A stretch of 64,000 bases of DNA. Source: Artocarpus heterophyllus (lineage: Eukaryota > Streptophyta > Magnoliopsida > Rosales > Moraceae). The stretch lies in NCBI GenBank assembly GCA_025403435.1, contig JAJQZP010000038.1:374517-438516 (forward strand). The letters are read 5' to 3'. The notes under the pieces are model-generated. The model was not told the DNA's origin, did no database searches, and saw only the letters and a list, made by a program, of their open reading frames with translations. The position numbers were made by a program, and so were the translations under genes. Below, piece after piece: positions 26,166-39,679 of this stretch (position 1 is its first letter; each line of letters opens with the position of its first letter).

Positions 26166-29100
26166 GCCATTGAATCTAGTTATAAACCGAAGGATCCAGC
26201 CAATATCCCATATCCAGGCAAAAATAAATAAAAACATAATATATATCATTAGGGGAAAAAACAAAGGAAAAGAGAGAAAACGACAATACAAAAAATAGTT
26301 TTAAGTAAGTGGTCAGCTCAATGCGACAGGGCGTGGACAAACTTCCACTGATACGAATGTTAGTCGCGATATGATCAAACAATATTTATACACGTATATA
26401 TATATATATGCTCAAGATGCACATATATATTTTTTTGGCTCAAAATATGCGAATGCATGCAAGCTCAAGAATAAACACGCTTTAGATCTTCACCCAAAAA
26501 GAAATACTTGTTGTGGAAACATCTAAAGGCCCGTTTAGTTCATCGAAACAAACAGGTTCTAAATGTCCAGCTGCTTTCTATCTACTCCTAATCAATATAC
26601 ACATTTTTTAAGCATATTCTGAAAGCAAATAAAACAATTAAATGTGTGAACAAATAATAGCATTATGTTTGTTGATCCAGAAATAATATAGATTTGTTCT
26701 ATATTAATTATTATCAGCATTATATCAATAGCATTATTTTTGTTCAACACATTTTTCTTGTTTCATATGTATGCTAGGTTGCATTTTTTCCCAAAGAAAT
26801 TGGAGTAGGTTTAATTTAGGTTTTATTAATTTGTGAAGAAGAAAAAAATTGATACTAGAAGATAATATTATTTCTTAATCATAACAACTTTTATGAGTTT
26901 ATGTTAGATGTGCATATTCTTTAATTTCACTTGATTTTTGATAATTTTGAGGAGACTAACTTTCTTGGTTGAAAAATCGAATCAACAATTTGATTGGTTC
27001 TTTTCTATATAATGTTGAAATATTTTATAAAAACAATAATAAAAAAGGTTCATTATGCAAACAAAGCATCTGTTTTGAATGAAACATTTAAATAAAAATT
27101 TAAAGCAAAGTAAAACTTTGAAGAAATTTGAGAAATTATTTTAGAAGGTTAACGAAAAACTATATTAAAAAAAATATAAACTTTCCAAACAAAAAAAGAC
27201 CAAACAAATAATTATATAAACATGTGTTGAGCATCTAAAGATTGATGCAAAAAAGGTATTACATTTATGTTTTGATCGAAACACTTATACAAAATATTAA
27301 AAATTATCTATTAAAGTCATAATTTAGAAAATAATGTTTTAGTAGACTATGTAAACAAATGTTTAATAAGAATATATTTAAGAAAAAGCAAAGAAAAAAT
27401 ATATTTATGACAAATATTTAAAGAACGCAAAATATTTAAAAAAACGAACAAATAAAAAAACCAAGAATTGAGTTAAAATAAACAAAAAAGCAATCAAATA
27501 ATAGTTAATACAACCACACAAGCAAGTATGTTGAAGAAGACAAAATATCTGCACTTCTATATATTGATTGGGATGCAAGTCCAGATTTTTTGAACATTGG
27601 AGTTTTTCTTTATATATATATATATATAATGAATGTCAAAAGTTTACCGAAATTTTTTATTTTGACCAATTAATTAGTAATCTGGACACGTTGCAGACTA
27701 ATTAGAGATGAGTTCTTAAAAAACTAAAATATAAAACTAAAATATGTTTCCTAACATGACCTGCCCTCCACAACTGTCCCAAGCCATTCTTCATCTCAGT
27801 TCCAAATTACAATAATGGAGGTGAAATGTTTGTTAATTTCAAGTGCTTTCCAACATTACGTGCTTATCACAAAGACATCACAATTAAAAAAACACACACA
27901 CACACACAAACAAAAACAAAAACGAAAACAAGAAGAGATGAATCCAAAGTGCGTAAAAAGTTAGTTTACATCAAAATTTTCTTGTGACACAACACTTCAC
28001 TTTGCATTGTTTCACATGATGATTATGAGTGGGGTTTTTGACTTTTATATCACAGAAACTTTAGCCTTTTTAGGTGGAACGTCTTGTTTTGGGATAACCC
28101 TTATTATGTGTTATATTTATTTCCTACGCTACTCGCACCATTCAATTATGCAAGTCTCTTTCCAGTATTATTGAACTGAAAAAGAATATATATTATACAT
28201 ATGGTGTGTATGTATATGTGTGTGTGTGTATGAAAGAGTAGTTTTCCAATGTCAATGTCGACCTTGTTGTTTTCCGTTCTATATGTTCGTCTTTATAACG
28301 TGAATTAATCAACCAAGCCAATAATTATCAATATGACGTCGCCATAACAATTATAAGTAGTCATCATCATCACGAGTTAATTTGATGCAACTATATAGAT
28401 CTCCATATACACAATTTGAGGTCCTTTCTTTCTTTCTTTTTGTTTTGTTTTGTTTTTGTGTTTTTTTTTGTTTTTTTTTTGGTTTTTTCCCCTTAGCCGT
28501 CCTATTGAATAATTTCTCGTTTTCAATACCTAATACTGATGTATAACTAATCCATAACTAGGTAGACTTTGACATGTGTAACATCCTAGCTTCTTCAAAT
28601 CCTTGGTTAGGTGAAACAAACACATGTATAACCTAGCTCTAGTGATCTGGTTAAATAAAATGCTAATAAATTTAACAACCTAGCTCTTTTTATCAAGGGG
28701 AGAAGGAAAGCCTAACTCATTCGTTGGCTAAAAGAGAAGAAAAAAACTTACCCCTTAAGAAAGGCTCTTATCCGGTGAGGAAACGGAAATATACCAATAA
28801 ATCACGTTTATAATTATTAGATCTAATCAAAATCATATTTATAACGTGTATTTGACAGTTAAAAGATTGTTTATTTTTTCAGTTCCTGCCAAAACATCCA
28901 AAATAGAAAACTAGCTCATCCATTACTTATAAAATGTTTAATGGAGGAATGTAGGAATGCCTGAGGGGTAATTTAATGCATATCGCAGCTACTAATATAC
29001 CTTGTGACATAGGAGCCCTTTATTGAGTTATGTACTTCTCTATTAATTTATAGTAGAATTCATTAAATAATAATTTTACTTTTTAATTTAATGACAGCCT

Positions 29101-31024
29101 AGATTATAATTACACGTAGTAATTAGAGAGAGCTATGTTTTGAGCTCAAAGACGGTAACACCATTAATTACCAAGCAATGTCTAGTGCCTAGGAGGCTGC
29201 CATGTATTACCTATAGCTTATCCTTGGAAAATTAGATTAAATATTTTAATGACAAACATACTTAAGACATAACATGTGTAATAAACAAAAAAAGCCATGA
29301 CTTATGAAATATTTAATAGATATTGCTGCTAGAAATATTAAATCGACCGTCTGAATGTGGATCTGAGATACTAATAAGTGGTTCAATTTCTATAGCAACA
29401 ACTGACAAGTGACCATCTTGGAAGATACATCGTTATGACTTGTCACTTGCATTGCCCACCGTAGATTCTGAGTGGACCTTAACTATCCATCTCTTTGTCC
29501 TATAGTGTAAGAGCAACGCGCTTAGCGTTTTGTATATTACTAAACTAATTTTCAATTAGCTAGTAATTATTAGACTATATATCGATTTATAATAGTTTAT
29601 AACTCTATATATATAAACACACACAGCATACTGCATCACTACCAAACTATGATTATAAACTTTTAAGAATGTTGTTGGAATTATGAGTTGAAAACTAAAA
29701 TACTATAATATATCAGAATTTTAAATTATAAATAGTTAAAACCAATAGATTTCAATAAAGATGTCAAATGAAGCATTAAAAGGGCTGTCTCTATAAATGG
29801 TTTGAGTAACTTGGAGTTTTTAATAGTTAATAATCATGAAAAAAAAGCTTTATTATTTACAAAAATTGCATATTAAATTGAAAACTTATATGTTTATAGT
29901 ATAATTCTTATAATAGAAATTTAAAGCAATAATAATCGCGAATGGTATTCAATAATGCTCTCATGCAAAATAGTAGCATTGCAGAGGGCGGCCATGTGCT
30001 TTATTGATATTACTTTTGTCCACTTTCCATAATTCCATTTCCACCTAACAAAAGATAAAAAAAACAAATCACACTTAAAAAATCTAAAAAATTGATAGAA
30101 AATGTGATGAACATCACATCAATTTTAAAATATATGAAAACCTAAAAAACTAACATTTTAAAAAGAAAAGCTCAAATGCATTTTCATCCTATAGGTCATA
30201 TAATAATTTTAATCATCAGGTATTAACCTTTTAACGTTCTCATATATGACATTACGCGTTAAAAATTTGCAGCTTGTGACATTAAAATATTTCTAATTAT
30301 AGATTGCTGAAAATTTAATCTAATTGTTAAAATAATAAGATTACTAACAGAATCAAAATACCCTGCAATAAGTTTTGCCTTGAAAGAAGAATTTTTTTTT
30401 CACATTTCACAATAAAAACCTCATGTAAAAAAAAAAAGACAAACACAAAGAAAAATTTAAAAAAAAAAGACAAGCAAAAGTGGAGAGTATCATGTATAAG
30501 ATATTTGACATGATGGTTAGAACCATTTGTTAGAAATATTTTTATTATAGCATATAAAAACCTTATATTATAATTATTTATTTTACTATTAAAAATTTTA
30601 TATTATTTTTAATTAAAATAGTGGTTAAATCCGTCCCTTGTTAAACAATACTGTGAAGAACAGGCACGCGGACAACAGTAGCAGCGAGAGCCAATGGTTC
30701 CTCAAATTAGTTGGCCACGGAGATATAATGGGATCCTCCATTGTGACTTTGACTTCATCATCATCATTCTTTCCCATCCCACATAATTTCAACACAGACA
30801 CACAAACACACAAAAGGGGGAAATCTCTCTCTCTCTCCTTCTTTGTATAATATAATACTCCAACTCAGGAATTCAACCGTCTTTCCTCCCTCTCAGTTTT
30901 CCGCAGCCAAAAAGCTCCTAATATACACCACCACAAAAACCAGAAAGCTAGAGCGCGAGAGAGAGAGAGAGAGAGAGAAACAGAAGAAAGAAAAGGCAAA
31001 ACATAGTATTAGTAGTAGTAAAAT

Positions 31025-32488
31025 ATGGGCACAACAAGCCCATTCAAAGATTACCACCACCACCAATCCCATTCCCCTTCTCTCTCCAAGAAGCTTTTGC
31101 CTTGGACCATCTATTCCCTCCTTCCCATTGCTCTCCTTCGCTTTTACTTTTACCCTTTAAATTTCCCTCTATCTTCCTCAGATCAGCTTCCCAATTCCAC
31201 TCCCATTACAATCACATCTTCCAATGCAATCTCCATTTCCCCTCCATTTTCACCTCAAGGTAACAAATCACCACTTGGGTATTCTTAATTTTCCTTATTA
31301 ATTTCATCTAACATTTTATTATTATTATTATTATTATTTTTTTTTTTTATTTTTTTTTGCATGGCAGAAGATGAAAGAGCAAGATCATACGAATCCCCTC
31401 CACCATGTGACTACACAAACGGCAAATGGGTCCATGACAAGCAGGGTCCTTTGTACAATGGGACGACTTGTGGGACTATCAAGGAAGGTCAGAATTGCAT
31501 AGCACATGGAAGGCCAGATTTGGGCTATCTTTTTTGGAGGTGGCAGCCAAACCAATGCACAATTCCAAGGTTTGACCCCAACACTTTTCTCCAACTCATT
31601 ACCAACAAACACATTGCTTTTGTCGGTGACTCCATGGCCAGAAACCAATTGGAGTCCCTCCTTTGCATGCTTGCCACAGTTTCATCTCCTAATCTTGTTT
31701 ACACAATTGGTGAAGATAACAAATTTCGTCGTTGGAATTTCCCTTCCCATAATGCAAATATTTCAATCTATTGGTCTCCTTTTCTTGTACATGGTGTTGA
31801 GAAATCAAATTCTGGTCCAAATCACAACAAGCTTTACTTGGATAAAGTTGATGAGAGATGGGCAGTGGATTTGGATAAGATGGACCAGATTGTGTTGTCA
31901 ATTGGTCATTGGTTTCTACACCCCGCGGTGTATTTTGAGAATGGTGATTTTGTTTTGGGGTGCCATTATTGTCCGGGACTAAATCACACTGAGATTGGAT
32001 TTTATGATGTTTTGAGGAAGGCATTGAGGACCACTCTTAACACAATAAGAGAAAGGATAGTGGCTAACCGGAAGGCAGTCGATGTGGTGGTGACGACGTT
32101 CTCGCCGTCGCATTTCGAAGGCGAGTGGGACAAGGCCGGGGCGTGTCCGAAGACAGTGCCTTACGGGGAAGGAGAGAAATTGCTGGAAGGAATGGATGCG
32201 GATATGAGGAAGATTGAGGTTGAAGAGGTTGAATTGGCTAAAGAAAATTTTAGGGGTGAACATTTTTTTAGGCTAGAGGCTTTGGACGTGACAAAATTGT
32301 CGTTAATGAGGCCGGATGGCCACCCGGGGCCTTACATGCACCCGTTTCCATTTGCCAATGGGGATAATGAGAGAGTACAAAACGACTGTGTTCATTGGTG
32401 CTTGCCGGGACCTATTGACACGTGGAATGAAATTCTCTTAGAGGTTATGAAAAAATGGGATCTGGGTCAATCTAGAAGAGAAGAATGA
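31025..32488 (+). CDS. TBL/PMR5-family polysaccharide O-acetyltransferase (xyloglucan acetyltransferase AXY4-like), 451 aa
   Basis: Two exons, 31025-31259 and 31368-32488 (GT-AG intron, junction codon GAA). A single membrane anchor near residues 25-44 (LPWTIYSLLPIALLRF) and a Ser/Thr-rich stem suggest a type II Golgi protein. The PMR5N/TBL region starts at CDYTNGKWV and includes HGRPDLGYLFWRWQP. The acetyltransferase domain has the catalytic GDSM (165-168) and the C-terminal DCVH (418-421, D-x-x-H motif) followed by WCLPGPIDTWNE. Such enzymes transfer acetyl groups to cell-wall glycans. The sequence looks closest to the TBL19-27 clade, which includes xyloglucan acetyltransferases, but the substrate is inferred. 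Length is normal for the family. Upstream are a TATA-like TGTATAATATAATA (about 30844-30857) and CT/GA-rich leader tracts (about 30823-30840 and 30955-30980). Confidence 0.93.
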
Positions 32489-33789
32489 GAGTAGGTTTCG
32501 TAATTACAATGTCAAAAAATTTGGTGGGTTTGTTTATTTTTTAATGTTGTTTTTCTCATTTTGGTTGGTGATTGTTAATGTTATTGGTCTGCAAAGATGG
32601 GCATGAGAAAAAAAAAAAATTAAAGAGGATGTGAAATTGGTTGGTTTTGGTTTCTCAACAATATGAAGAAGAATTGGAAGTTTGGGGAGGAAATTTAAAA
32701 AAAAAATGGTGCGGAAATTACTGACAAGGAGATTAATGGTGCCATTTTTTTTTTTTTTTGGGTATAGGTGACTGTGAAGCGCACAAATGCTTTAAATTGT
32801 CGTACATAAATTTTTATAGCTCTCATTGTCATTTTCTGTCGTTTTTTTGGGGACCCGGAATACAGAATGTAACAAGGTTTTGCCTCGTTCCCTGCAATTT
32901 GCCAGCCTTCCATTTTTGTCTCTCAAGGAATTTGTTTGGATGTTAGGATATTAATCGCTATTTATTCCTTTCTAAGAAAATATTAGTATTTCTCTCTTTG
33001 GTTCAACTTTATTCTCCATCTCTGAATATAAAAATTTTTCAGCAAAGAAATCTCAATTTGTTGATTTGCATTGTTATGACACAAAACATCAGCATTTAGA
33101 AGGATTTGATTGAATTGAACAAATCAATGGCAAAGATGGACCCGGAACATGGACCATTAAAGAACCATTCAAACAAGTTTTTGTTTTAAATCTTCACAGG
33201 AAAATCTTACTTTCCCTACTCTCTTTGAATGTTTTAACCAACCAAAGAAAAAATCAATGTCTAAAATTACCTTCTTTTTTTTTCTATCTTCATTAAATTA
33301 TTTTTGAGGATAAACTTTTGTTGGAGTAATTAAAAAAAAAAGGGACTTTGTAGGGAGGGGACATGGCAACAGTCTCAAAAGTCAAAACAGAAACGCTTGT
33401 TTCTTTTGCTACTTTGTGGGGTCGACCATAAAATGAGTATTTTTATTTTATTTTTTTATCTGAATAAATTGAGTCTGTTTGCTCCATTAGTTGGCAGCTT
33501 TCTTGAAGCATCCAAAGCTCCTTTACTTTTCTAACTGGCTTGCGGTTGAAGAGACCACGGGTGAATATTGCAACCGCAGTTACTTTTTTGGGAGCATAAT
33601 AAATGGTAAACTTTTTAACATCACAAGAGTCACAATTAATAGAAACTGTTGGTGTTTGATTAATTTCTTAAGGGTACGAGAACGTCATAAAGATTTGTTT
33701 AGGATAGTTATGTTTTTATTTTTAAGCAGTAAAAAAAGTTTAGTTAGAACCAATTAGCTAGAACAAAAAAATGAGTTGGAATTAAAATT

Positions 33790-33957
33790 TATGTTTGGTA
33801 GTTGACAAAATGGTTTGAACAAAGTAGTTCTAATTATTATTTTAGTTAGAACCAAAAAGTAATTCTAACTACTAGACTCGGTTTTAGCCATCATTAGATT
33901 AAATGAGAGTTTCGGTTGAAACTGAAACCATTAGTTGGAACCGGACTTCTAAACATA
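33790..33957. mobile_element. hAT-like MITE, 168 bp
   Basis: TATGTTTGGTAGTTG (33790-33804) is inverted as GGACTTCTAAACATA (33943-33957). The interior has GGTTTGAAC and GTTAGAACC words in both orientations. Related to the other TTTGGTA-ended elements in the window. Confidence 0.5.
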
Positions 33958-36146
33958 CAGTAAGTTATAGCTTATCAATTAATGTTTAGATAGTGCATAA
34001 AAAAAATACTTCTTTATTTTATAGAATTAATTAAATAAGTTTAAAGCTTTTTATATATAATTTGTAATTTATTATCACAAATATAAGGTTAAAAATGTAA
34101 ATAAATTTTTTTTATTAACATTAAAGAGGTGATTTGTTTCAAAAGTGCTTATAAAAGTAAAAAAACCTAAATAATTTGCCCATCCAAATAGGTTTAAGAG
34201 ACACTTTTTAGTTAAATAAGCTAGAAACAACTTATTTTAAGCCATTGTAAGGGAGGATAAGCGTTCAAGGCTAGAACTGTTGAAATTCCTCCTTTCTCGA
34301 CGTCGTTCTGCAATCCCTTGTGTCGTATTTTGGACACTTTTTTTCTTTTTGTCATAAAAAAAAAACAAGAAAAAAAAAAGGAGAACGAAGAATATGATGA
34401 GGTATTGAGAGGGATCAAGCAGGCGGTTGGTTTGTTTTCTGCGCCAAAGGAGGTGGTCGGTAGATAAAGGTTGGTGTCGTTTCTCCACCAGAGGTTGGTG
34501 AGGTCGTTTCTGATTCAGGCTTTTTGGGGCAAACGGTTTTTGGAGGTGGTATTCATTATACTTTTTTTTTGGTATTTAACATTCAATACAGTGTGATTTT
34601 TTTATTGGAAAATGGATGAAATTCATTTATAAAAAAATATTATGACATGTTCCTTTTTAAAACCATCCTTTAATACCCCAAAAAAGGTGCTAATGGGGTA
34701 TTCATATGTTGAATTTTTTGGATATTTTTTTTTAAATCCATTTTTCAAAAAATTAAGGTTTCATTGCATCATATAATTAAACATTTGACTTTCCATTTTA
34801 AAAGAAAATAACGAAAACCGGAATATTTTTCTCATTTGTTTATTAATATTTTCTGTTTTAAACATTATGCATTGGTTTTTTTTTTTTTATTTACTTCATT
34901 ATGCAAGGATAAAGATGTTTTTGCATATTGCATTTTAGACATTCTTATGAGTAAAAAAATATTATGAACATTTTTTCAGCTAAGGTCAATTATATAATTA
35001 ACCCAACTGAAATATTTAATAAGTTGTGAAGCATCAAAAAGTTCAACAAGAAACAAATTGAGAAGTTTAGAAAAGACCTGATGGAAGTAGATTGTCTATA
35101 TGGGGGCGAACAACTTTAGAATACTGTGTTTAGGCATTACCAAAGGAGCTCTCTCATAGGATTATTTGTGAAAAGTCTTATAATCGTACCCTCTTGCTTG
35201 ATGAGGAGTGCTTCATCCTAGCCTCACCGAACGTGATAGCAGTACGGTATCCAGGGTACTAAATTAAGAATTATTCTGGCGAGTGTAAACTTTTACATTT
35301 AAGACCTTAAAAAAAAGTTACCTAATAACACTTTAAATCTTTGATTACAAACCTGCTATGGTATCTGTTATCCCTGGTAAGGGCGGAGCCACCTATGAAC
35401 AAGAGTAGTTGGTTATTTCCTTTAATTTTTTTCTTTTTATTTCACATATTAAATTTTATAAAAGTTGTGTTTTATCCTCATAAAATTATATGCTACTCCT
35501 CCCTCTCCTCAAAATTGTATTTCGGCCCTATAAAATTTTGCATACTTTTATTTGTCATATTTTATTACTTCAAACACACCTCCCACTTCTCCGTGCAGTT
35601 ACTTTTTTTAAGCTCCATCCTGACGGCTAGACCACCCCACCCATTTGTATCTTGTGTTGGAATGAATCTTGCGTTTTTACAGTATACATGCGGACCATGT
35701 TGTATTTGGACTCTAGAATTGAATCCATCAAGCAAGAATATCATTTTAATTTAGTCATTATGCTACAAACTATACACCATCGTCAGCTCTAATATTTTGT
35801 GGAAATTTTCAATCTGTCTAAGTACCTTTATTGACAAAATGCATATGAAAATTATGATAAAAGATCTAGAGCTCAATGCAGATATGCAAAGCAAAAGAAA
35901 TTAAAAAGTAATCGAATAATGTATTTTTTTACGATGAAAAATACCGTTTTGATAATGAGTACTTAGTTATGAATTAAAAACTTTATTACATTCTTAAAGC
36001 ACAAGTCATCATGAAGAAGGAACCAAAAACAGGAATGATAATTATAATAACGAACGGACAGACTTCTAAAAGTATCCCCCAAATTTATTCAATATATTAA
36101 TGTTAAAATTTTTGCATTAATATAAGTATATATTAGCAAATTCAAA

Positions 36147-36148
36147 GC

Positions 36149-36188
<40 letters not shown>

Positions 36189-36208
36189 GATATAGATATA
36201 TATTGGGC
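36147..36208. repeat. Long AT palindrome capped by GCCCAAT/ATTGGGC
   Basis: GCCCAATATATATA at 36147 is mirrored by TATATATTGGGC ending at 36208, enclosing an (AT)n and TATAGA tract. The segment could extrude as a cruciform or be the footprint of a small MITE. Confidence 0.65.
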
Positions 36209-36567
36209 GTGGTTGGTTTAACGATTTGGATATTGTTATTTAAAAAAATTATTATTCACTATTGAAATAATTAAAAAAATAAGAATATAGAAAAATATGT
36301 AAAAAAATTAAAAATAGAACTTAATATTATTTAAATTTAAAAATAGTTGGTGAAGTAAGAATTGAATTAGAATTGAGTAGCGCAATCCTTGAAACAAACA
36401 ATACAAGAATATTTGTCCTTCAAGACTAGAAACCAAATAAAAATTTAAAACACATAAAGTATAATTACCAAGGAATTTTTTTTTATTCGAAACGACAGTG
36501 TTGTTTTTGTAAATCGCAAATCTATCTGTAATTGATGAATATATATCATAAGAGGTACAAGCATTTA

Positions 36568-36682
36568 AACTTCAATTGAAACTTGAAACTTAAGTTTATA
36601 AGTTATAGTATGTGAGAGTTTTATTTTGTAATAATTTATTATAATATGTAAGAGTTTTACGTTGTCTTCTAAACGTCTATTA
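36568..36682 (+). mobile_element. MITE-family copy
   Basis: Contains TATAGTATGTGAGAGTTTTA and a second, similar half (ATAATATGTAAGAGTTTTAC). It ends near a TTCTAAACGT word like the ends of the other copies. Limits approximate. Confidence 0.4.
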
Positions 36683-36835
36683 ATCTTGCGTGATCAAGTG
36701 GTGACAAGAAGCCAAAATGATATTTGAATTGATAAAACTGCCATGTGGTACAGTATTGCTTACTGGTCACTCTCCAATTGTATACTACCAATAAATTGAT
36801 TGAGATTTTTCATTCATTGGACAATATTCCACCGG

Positions 36836-36986
36836 ACCACCCGGATATAGACTCGGAATAACATCACGATGGTCTCTTTCGTTTGCAATTAATCATTTCC
36901 AGCAATGCTAACCACCCAGATATAGACTCGGAATAACATCACGATGGTCTCTTTCGTTTGCAGTTAATCATTTTCCAGCAATGCTA
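36836..36986. repeat. 75-bp tandem duplication
   Basis: Two copies starting ACCACCC(G/A)GATATAGACT at 36836 and 36911 and sharing ATCACGATGGTCTCTTTCG. They are nearly identical, so recent. Confidence 0.9.
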
Positions 36987-37417
36987 ATTAGCTGTCAGAC
37001 TCTTGTTTGGTAGCATTGGTTTAGTTAGTTTGAATCAATTGATTAAAATATTGTAAAATGCAAGAATTAAGATTTTTTTTTTTAGGAGCTAATATCTTGT
37101 GATGTATAAGATTATATATATTTAACTTTTTTAAAGGGTTTGTTCAAATTTTAGTAATTTCTTAAGTATATAATTTACATATATATATATATATATGTAT
37201 ATTATATTAACGGAGAAAAAGTTGAGCCTTTAGTTTGAGCTTCCCTTCGACTCTATCTATATTGTATCATATTTTTACTTGATATTATAATATGTGAAAG
37301 CAATAATTAAAAATTTTGATTGAAATTGATTTTTTCTAACAAGTGGAGGGCGCTTGCCAAGCTAATTGGAGCCAACTATAGTCTAAAGCTTTTAACATTT
37401 ACCATAATAAATAAAAA

Positions 37418-37490
37418 GATGTTACAATATAAAGTTTTCACATACTACAAGTTTTAAACTAAAATTTTCAATTTTAACTAGCTGTGTAAC
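37418..37490 (-). mobile_element. MITE-family copy (inverted)
   Basis: ATGTTACAATATAAAG followed by TTCACATACTAC is the reverse complement of the family core GTAGTATGTGAA...TATTGTAAC. Limits approximate. Confidence 0.4.
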
Positions 37491-38901
37491 AAACTATTAG
37501 TCTCAATGATCATATATGTTCCCTAAAATGTATTGCAAATTTGGCACCCATATTACTATAAAACTTAAAAAGTTAACTTTCATTACATGCATACTCCCTA
37601 CAGAACCTGAACAGCTAGATTAATCACATACGACATGCGAAGAATTGCACAGACTAGTTCCAATTTTGAAGGGTTAAGCTGCTGGTTTGAATTAGCACTA
37701 GTTCCAATGATTTTGGCCTTAAGAGCGGCTAATTTTGCGGCGCTGAAAAAGAACCTCTTTGAAGCGACGGTGCGTTAAATTGGCAAATGATCATCTCTAC
37801 TTGGACAGAGTGAGGCTCGGCTCTACTTCATGATCACCTTTCCCACGGGCAATGGCTGACCAAGTTTGGAAAAATGAGGTCAGAGACGGCTGCATGTGCA
37901 ATCTTGTGTGAAATAGACTAAGCAAAAGCAATTCCTCCACAGCCAAAGAAAGTGAGCTGAAGAAGCAAAATAGCGTTGGTGGCCAATTCAGGAACTTTGA
38001 CATCATTTATAGTAAGCAAATTGGCAAGTATTTTTGAGTTTTGGTTTGCTGATAAACTCGGAAAGTTTGTAGTTGATTTGGGCTTCTATGAAATAAGCTC
38101 CTTTGTCATTGCATTCAATGAAGGTATTACTTTTCAACCGGCCCCGCAAATGGGTAGAAATGAACTAGGGCTTTGGACAGTGAATTTTGTACGAAATTTG
38201 CTCAAAATCATCAATCTATTGTGTAATTGTAACATGAGTAAAATAATATGAAACGTACCTCTATCAAAACTTGAATTTACTTTGATGATAACTAGAATCC
38301 TCTTAGTATGAATTGTGACTCCAAAATAGATTAACAATATGAAATAAATTATGAAGTGATAGGGTGATGAATTCACTCTTGTTTAGCTGATCTCAACAAT
38401 TATTTTTAATAACAGTTATATAAGAATTAGAGATCGAATCCCTAGCCAACTTGGCGGCAGAACTCATTAAGAAAGTTATAGCTTTGTTTTTATCGAAAGC
38501 TCCAAGCCAATCGATATGTACAGGGCCCACGACCAAGCTCCAACGCACGCTAAAATGGGGAGAAAAGCGTGATGGCGTTGGAGATCCTCTCCAATCGAAT
38601 GCCACTTCTTCCTCCAAATTTGGCGTTCACGATTAAAAGGAATAGTAGCATGGCAACTATTCACATGCCAAAATTTTTTTTAAAGCTTCTTAGTAATAGG
38701 GAGTTAGTAAAAAGTACTTTAAAAATAGATAAAATAATATACTAGGAATATACTTTTTTATGTTTTAATAGGTTCGAGATAAAGTTATTATTAGATATGA
38801 CAGTTATACCATTCTGGTGATATGAGTTGAAGATGCTCTTATTGTTTCAATGATGGCCTGTAAGATTGGACGAAGACAATAGTAGCTCGATTGTAATAGG
38901 T

Positions 38902-39621
38902 TGTTGGGGAATTAGGCGACTCTTAATTCTAATGATCGCAAGAACGAACAATTGTAGAAAATAAATAGGAGAAAAGAAGAAAAAGAGACACCAAATTTTT
39001 ATACAGGTTCGTCCAAAATTGAGACTACGTCCTGTTTCTGCCGCTTGCAGATTCCACTATGATGAAGGAGATTACAGATTACAAGAGTAGTTTCTCACAC
39101 ACTCACAATTGTGCTTACCAAAACTCTCTTTTATCTAACACCCAATGAAATTTTTCTCTCTCAAGGATGAAGCTCTCAAGAATTATGCCTCTCACAAAAT
39201 TATGCCACTCATAATTTTCACACACACACCCAACCCTAGCCACCTTGTGTCTATTTATAGCCAAATGAGGAGAAAAATAACAACTAATGAAAAACCATAG
39301 TAGTTTCTTGTTTTTGGGGTCTTTGAGTCCGACTCTAACTCAAAAAACATGGCGCAACACAGCGCGTCAGCGCCTAGGCGCTCTACTCCTGGCGCCTAGG
39401 TGCCATCCACATAACGCTTAGGCGAGAAGCACCTGGCGCCTAGGCGTTCGCCACTTGGTGCCTAGGCGCCCTTGTCCCGGTGCCTAGGCGCTCTTCACTT
39501 GGCGCCTAGGCGCCCTCACCCCAGTACCGCGGCGCTGGCTCTCTGCCTTCTGAGGACTATTTTCTCCTTTTTCTTCCTTCATGCTGGAGTGTCAACTTGA
39601 TTTGGCTCTACATCTACAGCA
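38902..39621 (-). repeat. 3' LTR of the copia element
   Basis: About 720 bp, aligned end to end with 53147-53909. Plus-strand ends are TGTTGGGG...CTACAGCA. It differs from the 5' LTR by numerous substitutions and by indels in the GC-rich palindromic array (39361-39545). Confidence 0.93.
39361..39545. repeat. Array of GGCGCCTAGGCGCC-type palindromes in the copia LTR
   Basis: Many copies of GCGCCTAGGCGC and close variants at roughly 16-25-bp intervals, each self-complementary. The matching array at about 53605-53830 in the other LTR has more units, including GCGCCGCGGCGC variants. Much more GC-rich than the rest of the LTR. Confidence 0.85.
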
Positions 39622-39636
39622 ATCTCCCACTTTGAG
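39622..39636 (-). other. Polypurine tract of the copia element
   Basis: Minus-strand CTCAAAGTGGGAGAT lies directly before the 3' LTR, the expected plus-strand priming site. Confidence 0.8.
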
Positions 39637-39679
39637 ACTAATCAATCACCATGTCTCCCACTGTAGCGGCAACGACTTC

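Larger units (their letters stand above)
15946..31024. other. 15-kb gene-free repeat-rich region
   Basis: No ORF with recognisable domains. Contents listed separately: a MITE-like inverted repeat (16249-16450), a degenerate tandem repeat (16905-17211), an AAAAT array (about 17606-17641), a tandem duplication carrying a solo LTR (19810-22541), a hairpin (22901-22941), a hAT-like MITE (24133-24452) and a weak SINE-like segment (about 26066-26165). The 18289-18600 segment is less AT-rich, with loosely repeated GTCG/GCAGGTTG words, and ends in a GAA-rich tract; I do not recognise it. Confidence 0.6.
32489..38895. other. Gene-free region between TBL and the retrotransposon
   Basis: No supported gene. 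Holds a MITE (33790-33957), an AT palindrome (36147-36208), a 75-bp tandem duplication (36836-36986) and two further MITE-core copies (about 36568-36682 and 37418-37490). The 37640-38640 part is less repetitive and has short ORFs (for example 37976-38251) that I do not recognise; it may be a gene fragment or unannotated repeat. Confidence 0.6.

Noticed and set aside
37976..38376. Short ORFs on both strands
   Set aside because: No domain or conserved motif; overlapping ORFs on both strands argue for chance.
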